From Prochilodus magdalenae (taxonomy: Eukaryota > Chordata > Actinopteri > Characiformes > Prochilodontidae): a DNA stretch of 64,000 nucleotides. This document shows positions 23,748 through 35,689 of the stretch, piece by piece. How positions within the stretch are numbered: the stretch's first letter is position 1; every line of letters begins with the position of its first letter. The stretch spans positions 2,330,001 to 2,394,000 of the forward strand of contig JAMWET010001661.1 in the NCBI GenBank assembly GCA_024036415.1. The letters are read 5' to 3'. The notes beneath the pieces are model-generated. The model did not search any database. It saw only the letters and a list, made by a program, of their open reading frames with translations, and had not been told where the DNA came from. Both the position numbers and the translations under genes were made by a program.

Positions 23748-23839
23748 ACAGGTCATCTCAGCACTGACCACACCATGATCATACACAATGCATTTTTATA
23801 TATGCTTATCCTGGCACGACAAGCTCACCAACATGTCAC

Positions 23840-24240
23840 ACATTGTTCCACCATGAGCACTTTGTAGTTCTGCAGTTGTTGTCTGTCCTTTAATTCTCAG
23901 GACCCTCACAGGACCAACCCAGAGCAGGTATTATTTGGGTGGTGGATCATTCTCAGCACTGCAGTGGATCAGCAGTGTGAGTTTTTAAACACAGTGTCCA
24001 CTCACTGTCCACTCTGTTAGACTCTCCTACCTGTTCATCCATGTTGTAGATGTAAAGTTAGAGATGGTAGCTCATCAAGTTGTTGCAAAGTTTGTGTAGG
24101 TCATCCTCTACTTCTTCATCAGTGGTCACAGGATTTTGTTATCTGGATAGTTATGGTGGGTGGACTATTCTCAGTCCAGCAGTGACACTGAGGTATTCAA
24201 AAACTCCAGCAGCACTGTTGTGGCCAATCGACACACGAAA
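23840..24240. mobile_element. Partial copy of a large palindromic fish element
   Basis: GAGCACTTTGTAGTTCTGCA, GGTGGTGGATCATTCTCAGC, GACAGTGAGT-type words in reverse sense (CACTCACTGTCCACTCTGTT) and CAGTCCAGCAGTGACACTGA appear. They match the element at 51350-52230 and its inverted halves. Both outer ends are missing. Confidence 0.65.
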
Positions 24241-24669
24241 CAGAGAGTGCACCTGTATACGTTTTTGAGTGTACCCATGTACGTTTTTGAGTGTATGTGA
24301 ATGTTTTAAGCTAATGCTAGCAAACCCAGCTTTTAGCAAAACCTGCAAGACTGCAGGTTTCATCTGCAAGGTGAAGCAAACCACCTTATCATGATTTGAG
24401 CTTTAGAAATCTTGGATTTTTGCTGGTGTGCATGCATAAACGGTTTCTATATTTGCGTGATCCCTTATGTCTACATCATACTGAGATATTTTTGCATCCT
24501 CTAATGCTCTCTGCCTTAATGCACTTTTATTGTACAGTTATGGAGTGGCCTAACATCAAAGAAGCAAAACATGAATCCTGCTGCTACACAGAGGTCAGGA
24601 AAAGCCATATTTATTTTTCTATCAACACTGACACTTCATCCAGCTTTGCCGCTTGGCCAAAACCCAAAC
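24241..24669. other. Spacer with a short GTACGTTTTTGAGTGTA duplication
   Basis: A 17-bp word is repeated at about 24257 and 24280. Nothing else is recognised. Confidence 0.35.
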
Positions 24670-24960
24670 CCTAAATATACGAAATCCGTAATGCTCTGCT
24701 TTTGTCCAGCACACTCGCTGACCCGCATCATGTGTTTTCGCAGAGGCTAATCAGCAGCATCCTCGTCCGGCTGTCACCTTTGCCACGTCTTGCTGTTAAT
24801 TAAGTGGATTATAAAGGGCAGCGTGAGTTCAGTATGTGTTTCTCACTCCGCTGCTGGGCTGCGGTCACTCTACTCTCATTAACGCTGAGGGTTTGATCTC
24901 ATGCTGAAAGCTGTTTATTTACACCACGGAACTAAAGGGGATGAAGTGTGAATAAAAACG
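24670..24960. other. Low-repeat island, candidate conserved non-coding DNA
   Basis: The stretch has CpG-containing sequence, TTAATTAAG and AATCAG words, and no plausible frame. It looks unlike the surrounding repeat debris. Conservation is untested. Confidence 0.25.
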
Positions 24961-27900
24961 AAGTGTTCATCCTCCACGCTGAGTAGACCTGACTTAACTA
25001 CAGGAAAGTGGGTCATGGGGTAAAGTGTTCAAGAGGCCCCGAGATCACCAAAATCAAACTGCCAGTTGTTACCAGCTGTGATAATCATTATATCATATCC
25101 AGAGGTAGCCTACCATCAAGTCATTTCCAACTCTTGGCTACCATATGGATTGTGTTTCTCCACAACATCCAGTCTTTTTGTTTCTTCTGGTTTCTTAAAG
25201 GCTTGTTCAGGATTTCCCTGATTGTTTCTGGTCTGGTTTTTTCAGCTGTCCATAATTTTCTCATCCAGTAAATTGGTTCTTCTCAGAATATATTCTCAAA
25301 TAAGTGTTTGGTTACACTGGTTCAGTTTGGTTACCTGGTCTTTGAATGAAAGGTGCGGCTTGATTTTGATTAATTTGTCGTCTTTTTGCTACTGAAGTTT
25401 CTTTTTAAAAAGTCTTGAACCAATACAAATCATTTTATCTTTTCTGCATCCTATTGTCACCACATAAAGGACAACAGAAAAGACCACAGGACAAGCCTGG
25501 TTATTGTTTCTTCCTCCACTCCTGCTTCTGTAGTTTAAGGCACTTTGATTACTGTTTTTAAAATGCACACCCAGAGCTGGTAAAATCATACAAAAGCATA
25601 GACCAATGGAAAAGGGCATCCTGGAGCAGACACACATGAGCCTGAAGTCACCATAACCAATGCCAGGCATGGGCTAGAGGGATATAAAGCCCACTCTGGG
25701 CTGTGGAGGAGTAGATCTGCCTTCTCTTCAGTGATGCAGTTTAGCTTTACTGTTTTTATGTTTCCATGGTTGCCACCTTTTCAATATGTGTTAAGATAAA
25801 GACCAACTTTTTCTCAAAAAGTGTTTCTATGTTCATGGACCTCCTTAACAGCAGCTCCTGTGGTTATTAAATCTCTTTACGTGTTTCCAGGGTTATAGCT
25901 TTCTTTACCCATGTTTCTGTGAACATCAACCTAAACATCTGCTAAATTTACTTCGGGATCTTTTTTTATGAATGTTTCCATTGAAAGCAAACTTAAGATG
26001 GTTATTGACTTTCTTTTCAGCAGTTACTACTGACACAAACTTTATTACCACTGTTTCTATACACACAAGTTTCATCGGTTACTCCTATGATTAACCTACC
26101 GATTAATTGATAGAAATGATCACGATGCACGTTTTCTAATGGCATTGTGTTGTCCTGATGGGTTAATGCCACAGTGCAAAGGACTCTAATATTTTAAGTG
26201 TTCCGGGATTAATTCCAGATTCATTCGGTGGTTTCCTAATAGGATCTAAAGGTGTCTTACAGGAAACTAGTTGTCTCTAATGGTAACCACTAAGCCTATT
26301 ACCATTAGAAGGCAAAATTCTAGCAGTTCTAATGACCTTTTTTCAGCAGGGAAAATCTCGACTGTGAAGATTTTGGCAACATTACTCTAAAAGAACTGTC
26401 CTGAAGACAGCAGTACTAAAAACTGTGCTTTTGATGTAATAGGTTATGGCTTTCTGCCTGTTATGCCTTCCTTATCAACAAGGAAATTGACTCTACTATC
26501 TGTAATTCAGCTGGCAGTGATGGTCTGAAATGCTCTACCGTTCAGGTTGAAACCAGTGATTTGTCTTTTCCTTTGATAACAATGCTGCTATCACATTCTT
26601 CACATCACCCAATCACCAAAGCCCTATAATGCAGCCTCCATAGCCAAGAGTAAACAGAAAGTGCATATAAACCATATGCCACATACTCAAACTCTTATCT
26701 CATTTGGAGTCTGAAAGCTTTCAGTGTTGTCTTTTTGGCCCGATTATCGCCATGCTAACTGACTCACTGCTGCCCAGGAAGCTGATGCTGTCGTTCGAAC
26801 ACTTCCTCACGGCACATCTCTGAATTGTCTTATCTAATTAACAGTCACAGGGCGACATAATCTACAGTGCCTGCATACCGAACACCAGAAAATGGCTATG
26901 GAAGGCGTCCATTATTCTGTGAAGTAGGATTATTTCAGCATGGATCAGATTGCTGAGCTGCAGCCAGCTAGCATAGGTAGGTGAAGGTTTGGGTTATCAT
27001 TCCCAGTGTATAGTTGTGCATTCTATCAAGGCTGTTGTTTTTTCTGCAAGGCTGATTTCCGAGCCAACTGAATGTGCAGAGACAAGAATTACATTTGCCA
27101 TTTTAATTTCAAAACAAGTGAAAGTAATTTGTTGACTGAGTGCACAGTCCTGCGGGTAAAACTCTTCTGCTCTCTTTCATTTCCTGCCTCCTGCATGGCC
27201 ACAGGCCGGGCGCTGCTTTCCTCTATTCAGAAACACAACGGCGGCTTGATTGTATGTTGGTTTGTGCTGATGAGTACGGTCGTAATCCACCTGAGAGGAG
27301 AGGCATTTGCATACAATCGGCAGTCATGAGTGCTAATGGCTTGATTAGCCAGATCCAGGGCACAAGCAACTCCTTCAAGGTCACAGCAGTGATTCTGAAT
27401 GAAGATTTAGTTTGTATGTATTCCTTTTTTTTCTCCACAATGATAGGTGTACATCCTTAGAAGAAGGCGTCTGCTTCTCTATGCATGTTCTAATGGACAG
27501 TCCTGATTGCCCAGTCCCAGTGTAAGTGGAGAAAAACAGTCATTTAAAATCACCACATCAAATTTTGAAAATGAACGCATGCGTAACCTCAGGGGTCTTA
27601 CAGCATTTCCTTTGATCTTTTTATATTTGCATTTATACCCATATGTTTCATATCCTCATTGCTACTTTCCTGTAAACTCTTTGCAAGCCATTTGACACAT
27701 TTTGACATCACTGATAAAGACTGAAAGAACAGGTTTATAAAATGATGCTTTAATGTTTAGTTGTGTGTTATTGGCCAATCTCATATAAAATATAAACAAA
27801 CACATCCACCAGTTTCACATGGAGAGTAGCGGATGACGTATTTCAATCCCTATTCATAGCCTCATAACTCTAGATGGAAGTCACGTACAATCTCTGAGAT

Positions 27901-28189
27901 GGAATTGAAAGGTCAGATTCTGCAAATTCAGGAAATGTGTGAACTGTATATTACTCTGCTTTCTTGCAGAGACATCAAACGCCTTGGGCTTAAAAATAAT
28001 TCAGCGATTTTGTTCCAACCCAGAAAAAAAAAAATCTGATTGGAATAGACCTTTATTAAACTTCCAAAGGACATCATTTTAATGTGCAGGAGTGTCAGCT
28101 TGTTTGTACCTTGTGCACATATATATTTATATATATATTGATTATTGCTAACCCTCATTGTGAAAATAATTGATGCACAAGTAGTGGCC
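24961..28189. other. Low-repeat spacer of about 3.2 kb
   Basis: No transposon, tandem array or convincing coding frame is recognised. Frames of 60-106 aa (for example 27072-27329 and 27140-27460) overlap one another and lack domains. A TA-rich run lies near 28118-28140. Confidence 0.4.
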
Positions 28190-28760
28190 CGCTGAAGGAA
28201 TCAACTTAAAAGAATCTTGGTGGGTAGGTTTGACATAGTAAGACATCACAACAGGCACAATTCCCCTTTATGAGTTGTCCTATTAGTGCCAGCACCATGG
28301 GCAGATGACTGCACAACGTAGGACTACAGGCACGCAGACGTTAGGATGACTGCCCTTAACACCATGTCATCGCCAAAGAAAGCAATGGTGCCGTGCCAGA
28401 CTGCCAGAGACTGAATCAGAATGGTAGCTGGTTGTGTTCAGTGATGAGTCCTGCTTTTGTCTTGGTGGAGACATCCAATGAATCCGTGTGTGGAGGCACA
28501 CTGCCACAAAATCTGCAGGATCTGTGTGAGAATATTCAGGCTGTATGGGATGGGTTATTGCAGGACACAGTTAGGAACCTCTACATCTCCAGACAATTGG
28601 CATGTTGCATTAGTACAACACTAATGCACTACTTCGGTATGTGTAGCTCAATAAATATTAGCCATATCAATCAAAATTGATCTTTATTTATTGTTCCTGG
28701 TAATCTTTATCTTCCTTCTGAACAGGATTGCAATCCCACATTTCCTTCTGGGTGCAACTA
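28190..28760 (+). mobile_element. Internally deleted Tc1-like element
   Basis: The left part has CTTGGTGGGTAGGTTTGACA. The transposase coding part runs 28345-28650, and the right end is GCAATCCCACATTTCCTTCT then GGGTGCAAC. In the coding part, one frame reads LPLTPCHRQRKQWCRARLPE and then VVFSDESCFCLGGD, where SDES is the first catalytic motif. Immediately afterwards another frame reads LPQNLQDLCENIQAVWDGLL, the C-terminal region. The second Asp and Glu motifs are deleted. The 95-aa frame at 28393-28680 is a chimera across this deletion. Confidence 0.75.
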
Positions 28761-29089
28761 TGTATGCGTGTTCATAGTATTCACAGCTTGAAAATGCTAT
28801 GGGTATAATACATTCCTGATAAAAAATTCTTTAACATATGAATATAATCTTTAATATGTACATACTCCACTCAGCACTGACCTACTAAATATAGCATGAC
28901 AAAATGAATGCAGTTGAACTGACACCTTTAGCCCAATGCATTCCAAAAGGTCAGCCTGTACTGTTATAACACTGTTTACATAATGAGCTTGTGCACAGAA
29001 TATTTCATGACACTCTTTTAGTATTTATTGTTTTCTATTCATATTCATTTCCATATTTCAGAAGAGCACTGCCTGTAATAAAACTGAAA
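28761..29089. other. AT-rich spacer
   Basis: Nothing recognised. Confidence 0.4.
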
Positions 29090-29440
29090 TTCTCCCACTC
29101 AGAGAGCAGCGAGCTGCTCGGCTTCTGGACTTTCAGGCGCAGATGGCCGTGAAATCTCTGGAGCTGAGGACGATGTGACGCAGCGCTCGGGGGAGAGATC
29201 CGCCGCTCGGGAGCTGCATTTATTCTACATTTTTACCCCAAAGAAAGATGACAGGATGAAAAATGTCAGCGGGTGGAGGAGCGTCTTCAGGGCCAAACGC
29301 AGAAGGATTCTAAATGTAAACAACTTTTTATCATCTGCAATTAAAGCCCCGGCGCGATAAATCACAGCGGCTCCACCTGGCACCTGTATTAATGACCCGC
29401 TGCTTCTGCGCCGCCGAAATTAATTATTCACAGTGTACGA
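29090..29440. other. Low-repeat CpG-containing island, candidate conserved non-coding DNA
   Basis: GCAGCGCTCGGGGGAGAGAT, CCCCGGCGCGATAAATCACA and TTAATTATTCACAG words stand out against AT-rich flanks. The 61-aa frame at 29175-29360 has no recognised domain. It could be an enhancer-like element, but conservation is untested. Confidence 0.28.
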
Positions 29441-30299
29441 GTGGCCAGTTGAGTCCAGTAAATTGTGACATTTCAATAAGTAATATGCCGAACGCATGTG
29501 TTCAGAAATGTGCACTGCTGGTAATACATCCTACAGCAATAACAGCACTCTCAGATAAAGCCTTTCAGTCTGTTTGAAGCTCTCTTATGGTAGTTTGATT
29601 ACTTTCCTCACAGTGCAATGAAATAAGAGCCTTCAGAAGAGGATTCAGAACAAGCCTGCAGCCGGTCAAATTTCTGCTGAGTTTCAGGAATTAGCTCATG
29701 CACTGGATCTCTTTCTCTATAGAAACCATTTATGCTGAACTGAGAGAAGGTTTCCACCAAATGGCCTATAGGTACTTGTACTGTGCTTGTTACCTGATGT
29801 TGAGTAAAACATAAAATCTCAGGAACTTCTATAACATTCATGAAACATACAGTTTTTATGTACAGATGTGTCTGATGTACAGTATCGGACGCTGGATTTT
29901 GGTCATAGGTTAACCAGCAGGTCAGTATTGTTGTTGTATTGAAATGCTGTGTTTTTACACATACAGTTTAATATAAAGAGAGCTGCAGTCGGTTTTATCT
30001 AGGTACAGTTTTTGTCGCGAGGTGTGGATAGTTGTTCTCACACCTTCCCTTCCCCTTTTCGTTGGTTCTTAGCAACTCAACAACATCCTATACACAAAGG
30101 GAGTCCTAGCTTATCTGACAACAGAGTAATGAGCTTAAGAGGCAGTAAATGAGTCACCTGTGACTCCGTTTTATTATATAGTATTATATAGTATTAACTC
30201 CACAAGCACTGCTTTGGAGCCAATTTCCAGACATCGAACGAGACATTCACTGCACTCTACCACCTCTTCCCAACCTATGCATCCCGTCACACACCACAC
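29441..30299. other. Spacer, no recognised feature
   Basis: Unique sequence with a short TATATAGTATTA duplication near 30175-30195. Confidence 0.4.
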
Positions 30300-30960
30300 A
30301 GGTATTTATAGCTCCATCACTCTTGTGCAATCACATAAATTTAGAGAGTGGGATGGCTGAGTGCTGCACAACATGGAACATAAAAATCACCAATCCCCTA
30401 CCTCACCGATCCCCTGCTGCAACATCAGCACATAAACTGTACAGTGGGAGCCTTATGGTTTTTATGGTCAAGCATCTACACACAAACCAAAGATCACAAT
30501 GTACGGTGTCTAGAGCACGCTACCACTGCACTCTGAAGCAATGGAAATGTGTTCTCTGGAGTGATGGCTCATGCTTCACTGGCAGTATGATGGATGGGGA
30601 ATGCCAGGAGAATGCTACCTACTAAAATGTATAGCGCCGACAGTAAAGTCTGGTGGAGGATGGATAACGGTCTGGGGTGGGTTTTAGGCATTGGTCTTAG
30701 ACCTAAAGTTCCAGTAAAGTGTGATGTTAATGCTAGAGCACTCAGATTTTGCATAAGCATATGCTTCCAGCTGTTTGGGGATGATCCTGTCCTGTTTCAG
30801 CATGACTGGGCCCCGGTGCACAAAGCCAGCTCTACCTTTTTTGAATTTTGTGTGGAGGAATTTCAAGAGTTCTGACCTCAACCCCATTGTACACCTTTAG
30901 GCTGAACTGGAACCTCAATCAAGACTCATCTTGGACTCTGAGACACCACGGAGACACAAG
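30300..30960 (+). mobile_element. Tc1-like transposase relic
   Basis: Several frames carry successive blocks of one transposase. VLWSDGSCFTGSMMDG (about 30552) holds the first catalytic Asp. MPGECYLLKCIAPTVKSGGG (from 30601) is the block before the conserved GGGS-type turn. FQHDWAPVHKA (about 30797) holds the second Asp, and SDLNPIVHL (about 30870) is the Glu block with Val in place of Glu. Frameshifts and stops separate them. No terminal repeat pair was found. Confidence 0.75.
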
Positions 30961-31499
30961 ATTATCTTTGTTTCTGGCATTTTTTCAATTGCCCTCATCA
31001 ATCACAGTCTAAAATGAACGGTTATACTGTATTATCACTGCATGGAGGTCCTGTTCAGAACTGCTTCACCTCTAATGAACTCAAAGGCGGTAATAAAGAA
31101 CAGACACTTCAGCACCAACATGGACCCCTTTTACTGCTGAAATAGAAATTGAACAGCTGAACAGAGTACAAAATTCAAGAAGCTGCTTGAACAGAACACC
31201 CAGATAACAGTGAAAAGCAAGCTTCTCTCTATCCATATAAATAATTTAGTTCTGTTTAAATATTGTTATTGGACTGTCCTCCCTCTCCACGGCAGGACTG
31301 GGGTATCTCTTATTTACTCTGCGGGACGCCAGAGTACAGCAGAGAGACTGCCTTCTGCAAACGAGTCAGGCTCATTTACATCTGGTATAATTTCTTTATG
31401 GGCTTTTGTTCTATAATTGAGAGGAGAACGAAAAAGAAAATCAGTAGAAATCAGTAAAGCTCCATTCGGAGCCCAACCTGTGTTCTTTACAGCGCACTG
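30961..31499. other. Spacer, no recognised feature
   Basis: Unique sequence. Short overlapping frames at 31210-31457 lack domains. Confidence 0.4.
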
Positions 31500-31940
31500 T
31501 CAATAGAAACCATCAGACAGAGTTCGCCTGAAGGTGTCCTTAATTAGACTCATATTCATCCCAGTGTGGGGGAGAGAGTGAGAAAGAGGTTTTATTCATG
31601 CTCCCTCGGAGGTGGATGGGAGTTAAAATGCGATTCCTCTTTTTCCTGGTTCTGCTCCGTAGCGCAGGCCGGTGGCTGTAATTCGTTTTGATGGGGAGGT
31701 ATGAAATTATGGTAACGTTTGGAGATTTTATGCACAGTGCTTCTGAAAACAGAAGGATTTTTTTTTTCTGAGGGGCTTTTGACCCTGCTGGAGAAGAGGT
31801 GGTGGAATTGCCATCCAGAACGCAGGCGGAAACAGACAAGTACATCGACAAACACAGCAAACCTACAGCCATTAAGACTAATGAGTCACTTTCACCCCAC
31901 GCCACATTTACACAAACCCAAGCGGGTTATATAATTATTA
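31500..31940. other. Low-repeat island, candidate conserved non-coding DNA
   Basis: Mixed-composition sequence with long open frames on both strands (for example the 121-aa frame at 31540-31905) but none with a recognisable domain. Frames open on both strands argue against coding. Confidence 0.25.
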
Positions 31941-32059
31941 AAATCTGCAAAGATGGTGGCTAGACCCTACGCTTTATACAGTGAGAAAGAGGGACGGAGA
32001 GCAAGATGAAAAATCGAAGTAAATACAGTTCATATGTAATTTAAATATAGTTATATTTG

Positions 32060-32500
32060 GACCCACGCATTCCGCCCACAGCAGTGTAACCCCACCCATT
32101 CAGCCCACAGCAGTTTAGCCCCACCTATTTAGTCTACAGCAGTTTAGCCCCACCTATTTAGTCTACAGCAGTTTAGCCCCACCTATTCAGTCTACAGCAG
32201 TTTAGCCCCACCTATTCAGTCTACAGCAGTTTAGCCCCACCTATTCAGTCTACAGCAGTTTAGCCCCACCTATTCAGTCTACAGCAGTTTAGCCCCACCT
32301 ATTCAGTCTACAGCAGTTTAGCCCCACCTATTCAGCCTAAATAAGTTTAGCTCCGTGTATTTAGCTTACAACATTTTAGCCCAACCCTTTTCCTAAAATA
32401 GTTTAGTCCCACCCATTCAACATTCTACAGTTTAGCCCCACCTAGTCAGCCTACAACAGTTTAGCTACACCCATTCAACCTAAAGCAGTTATTCCCACCA
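32060..32500. repeat. 29-bp minisatellite, homogeneous block
   Basis: About nine nearly identical units of CAGCAGTTTAGCCCCACC plus TATTCAGTCTA (29 bp) lie at about 32103-32335. They are flanked by three diverged units on the left and five or six on the right, up to about 32490. Uniformity of the centre suggests recent expansion. Confidence 0.93.
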
Positions 32501-32564
32501 AAAAACAGGTTCCAGTTTTTATCTTTGTTGTTCCGGGAGAGCAACAGTGCAACAGTGTATGCAT

Positions 32565-32870
32565 ATTTCATATTTAATATATATATATACACTCACTGAC
32601 TGTAAATATATATACATTCAGTTAGGGTTAATGTTACAGCTCCTCTCCTTTAAAGTTACTTTTCTTTGGACAGCATCGATATATCAAATATACTGTTGAC
32701 AAGTGTTTATATTATATATCTATATCTCTATATATACCTATATATCTCATATACAGTCAATAAATGTATATATCATATCTATTATATTTACAGCCAATGA
32801 GGGAATATGTCATATAAATCATCAATGTACATCAGATGTACTTTTAATGACTGTATATATATGTATCAGC
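32565..32870. repeat. AT-rich minisatellite, left block
   Basis: Units containing CACTCACTGACTGTAAATAT, CATATACAGTCAATAAATGT and ATATATCATAT recur. The same words return at 35345-35610 on the other side of the LINE relic. Confidence 0.7.
32640..32682. mobile_element. End fragment of the TA-flanked MITE
   Basis: CTCCTTTAAAGTTACTTTTC then TTTGGACAGCATCGATAT matches the right terminal repeat of the MITEs at 18430 and 34355. The rest of the element is missing. Confidence 0.5.
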
Positions 32871-33119
32871 TCGGCTACTTGATCTGATGGACAAAGTCAA
32901 TGAAATTCAATTTCAAACAATGAAAAATTCTTATTAATGAGAGGAGTAAGATAATTGATAGCAGGCAGTGTTATGGCTGTAGGTAAAGGCGATAAAGAGG
33001 TAAAGAGGATGTCCCAACAGACAGCCCACAAACGTTAGAATGGCAAGTCATAAGTCGTTTAAAAATAAGAACATGAGCTTTGAAAATAACAACAGTGTGG
33101 CTTGTCATACCCTTCACTG

Positions 33120-33540
33120 AAAGGATAGCAAAACAAAGCCTGCCATAGTTGTTTGGGTTGTGAATCGAAAGCACAAGAGTGAGCTACTAAAGCAGACAAA
33201 AAGCTGAAGGGGACTGGAGTGTGCTTGAATGAGCATCTCACAAAAAAAGAACATTGATATTGCCCTCAAGCACACATCCAAAGAGAACAAAACAAGATAG
33301 AAGCAACTTGGATGAGAAACTGTCAACTACTGATACAATCTAATGGAACACCTGAAGAAGCCAAAACAGTTATCATAAGATAACTCAACGATATGAACCG
33401 ATACAGATGAGGGGAAGTCTTCCCTGGATGCGCTGATGCTATCAAATATTTCCTCTGAAGATGCTGGCGGCTGTGAACTTTTGTGCTCCAGATTGTGTAG
33501 GGGAGCACCTTGCATCGACTGCTATGTTAATAAACCACAG
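33120..33540 (+). pseudogene. LINE ORF1 C-terminal remnant
   Basis: One plus frame reads KKLKGTGVCLNEHLTKK (about 33208). Nearby frames carry TPEEAKT-like words (about 33350, CACCTGAAGAAGCCAAAACA). These resemble the C-terminal part of ORF1 nucleic-acid-binding proteins of fish LINEs. Frameshifts and stops are frequent. Minus-strand frames at 32971-33515 are shadows. Confidence 0.55.
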
Positions 33541-33739
33541 ATCCTGTTATAGAATATAAATGTCCATTTAAGGAGATGGATGAGGAGGAATTTGTAAGAA
33601 CTGTGTGGGGGACCATTTATGCAGGGTATATAACAAGCAGGAAAATTTAAACTTTCAAACTTAGGACCTCACAGAGCACAAAATGCATGCAGTTGAAAAT
33701 GACACTGACTAGGAAATTCCCTTCCACAATAACATCAAC

Positions 33740-34350
33740 AACAACCATGAGTATTACACAGATGAACAGTTCAACAGCCATATGAAAATGGAAAGTGCTT
33801 CATCAATAACATGCTCTAACAGAAGAAGCCTCTACAGAAACCTCTCTAAAATCAAGAGTTATTTGAGTAAATGCAACAAGTGCAATGTCATTGCTGTGTC
33901 TGAGACTGGGTGTGATAATGGGAAGGTTTATGATGTAGAACTGGTAGGATATGAGTTGTTTACAATTAATAGGTTCAGTGAGCAGCAGGAGTTGCTTTAT
34001 TTGTTGATACAGCTTTAAAATGCAGCATGGATAAATGTATGTCAGAGACTATAGAAAGTATTACGGAATGTTTAACTTTAGAAAATGATGTTGGAAAATT
34101 GAGACACATAATAGCGATGTATATAAACCCTCAGAAACACGCCTTCATACATTCAGTGATACAGTATCTGGTAAGTTTGACAAAATGAATGACAAAAAGA
34201 TTCAAATTGTAGGTAGAATTTTAATATTGACTTGTTAAACCCAAATGTTTAACAAGTGATATTAAAGGCCAACTTAGTAATATAATATACAATAACAGCC
34301 TATTTCCTGTGATTACAAAACAAGACAGACAGAGCTACACTCATAGATAT
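33740..34350 (+). pseudogene. LINE endonuclease domain, first part
   Basis: The frame at 33782-34018 reads CSNRRSLYRNLSKIKSYLSK, then NVIAVSETGCDNGKVYD, where the Glu of SET is the metal-binding residue of the exonuclease/endonuclease/phosphatase fold. After frameshifts come VEFYLVKPN-like and IIYNNSLFPVITKQ blocks (about 34285). The final TLIDII codons at about 34340 are split from the continuing IFANNIKSKK by the MITE. Confidence 0.68.
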
Positions 34351-34354
34351 CATA

Positions 34355-34581
34355 TCGTCACTGCTCAACAAAATATGTATCTCCATTTTTGTTGATTTTT
34401 ACTTTTATGCATCTTATGAACACAGTAGCTGCTATTTATACATGAATAATGGATCAAGTGAAATTACCCAACATTGCTTGGAAAAAGTTCCATTGAGGTA
34501 CATTAGAAGCTCATGAGGTTTTTGCCCTCTCCTTTAAAGCTGTCATGTTGGAGATACTTGATTTTCATTGGATAGCGCTGA
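34355..34581. mobile_element. TA-flanked MITE, copy 2, inside the LINE endonuclease
   Basis: The 227-bp element has ends TCGTCACTGCTCAACAAAAT (left) and the complement of TCAGCGCTATCCAATGAAAA (right), with TA outside (34353-34354 and 34582-34583). Removing it and one TA joins LIDII to FANNIKSKK in a single frame, as expected for this LINE family. This fixes both borders of the MITE and its 2-bp target duplication. Confidence 0.85.
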
Positions 34582-34583
34582 TA

Positions 34584-34965
34584 TTCGCAAACAACATTAA
34601 AAGCAAAAAGTAGGTGTACTGTTCATAAATTAGATAAGTGAGCACCTTCCTCTTTTCCAATTAACAAAAAAAAAATGAATATGAAAATGAGAAAGATCAA
34701 AAATTGGTAAAGTGACTCAGCATAGAACACCAGGAACCATCGCTGACCTCAAAGTGGCATGGAAAGATGTTAATGCTAATTATGATCCTGATAAAGCTTG
34801 TGATGTTTTTTGATCCACATTAATGGTGCTATAAAATATAGCAAATAGGCTGACAAATCATGGATTACCATGGAGATGGAATACATGTAAAAAAAATACA
34901 ACCAAGAACAAAATCCTATTTATAGAAAATAATATAAACATTTTTATATACCTCATACACCCTTG
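34584..34965 (+). pseudogene. LINE endonuclease domain, second part
   Basis: IFANNIKSKK is followed at about 34640 by ISEHLPLF, the equivalent of the conserved SDH motif with Glu in place of Asp. The coding remnant fades into stops by about 34960. Confidence 0.6.
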
Positions 34966-35344
34966 ATGTACCATAATATTATGTTTGCCATAGTATCCAC
35001 CTATAATGCATACTTTGTTGCACAATTTTCTTTTTCACTTTTTTGCACAATTTAAAAGTTTTAGTTATAATATTAAATTTTGTCCATCAGATTATTCATG
35101 ATGGACATGCCAGTAGAATTGGTCCAAATTTGCTTGTTATATCAACTAAGAAAGTTGTTTCATTGTTTAAGGCAGATTGCAAAATTTCATGAGCGATATT
35201 TTATAGTTTGATATCTTCCATCTCATTCTAAAGTAAATGATTAAGCATAAAAAATTATGAAACCTTCAGTGAGTAACCATATCCAAACATTTGACTGCTG
35301 TTTTCATTTTGAAAAATTCCAAACAAAGGACCAAAAGAATAGTG
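34966..35344. other. AT-rich spacer
   Basis: It may hold unrecognisable LINE remnants. Nothing specific is seen. Confidence 0.35.
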
Positions 35345-35640
35345 ATACTGCTCATATATACAGTCAATGAGTGTATATGTCATATATATCATATACACAG
35401 TCAGTAAGAACACACACACACACATATATATATATACAGTCTGTCATGTACTGTATATATGTTGAACTGATTATGTATTTATTATATATTATGCAGTATA
35501 TATCTGAAATATCAAATACACAGTCAGTGAGTATATATCATTTTTAATACATAGAGTCAGTGAGTATATATATCACATACACAGTCAGTATTGTATCATA
35601 TGACATTATATATTCTATTCTATTCTATTTTATTCTATTT
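35345..35640. repeat. AT-rich minisatellite, right block, and (ATTCT)n
   Basis: ATACAGTCAATGAGTGTATA, CATATACACAGTCAGT and CAGTCAGTGAGTATATAT recur with loose spacing of about 40 bp. An (AC)n/(AT)n stretch lies near 35410-35435. An (ATTCT)n run follows at 35608-35640. Confidence 0.75.
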
Positions 35641-35689
35641 TATAGGCTATAACTTTTACTTTATTAGCAGGAGGTCAGTATAAAAGCTG

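Larger units (their letters stand above)
32990..34965 (+). mobile_element. Relic non-LTR retrotransposon (ORF1 plus endonuclease)
   Basis: Coding remnants run in the expected order: an ORF1 C-terminal region (33120-33540), a spacer, then an apurinic-type endonuclease domain (33740-34640). A MITE interrupts the endonuclease. The reverse transcriptase is not recognisable. The AT-rich minisatellite lies on both sides. The peptide style is that of fish jockey/CR1-group LINEs. Confidence 0.72.
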
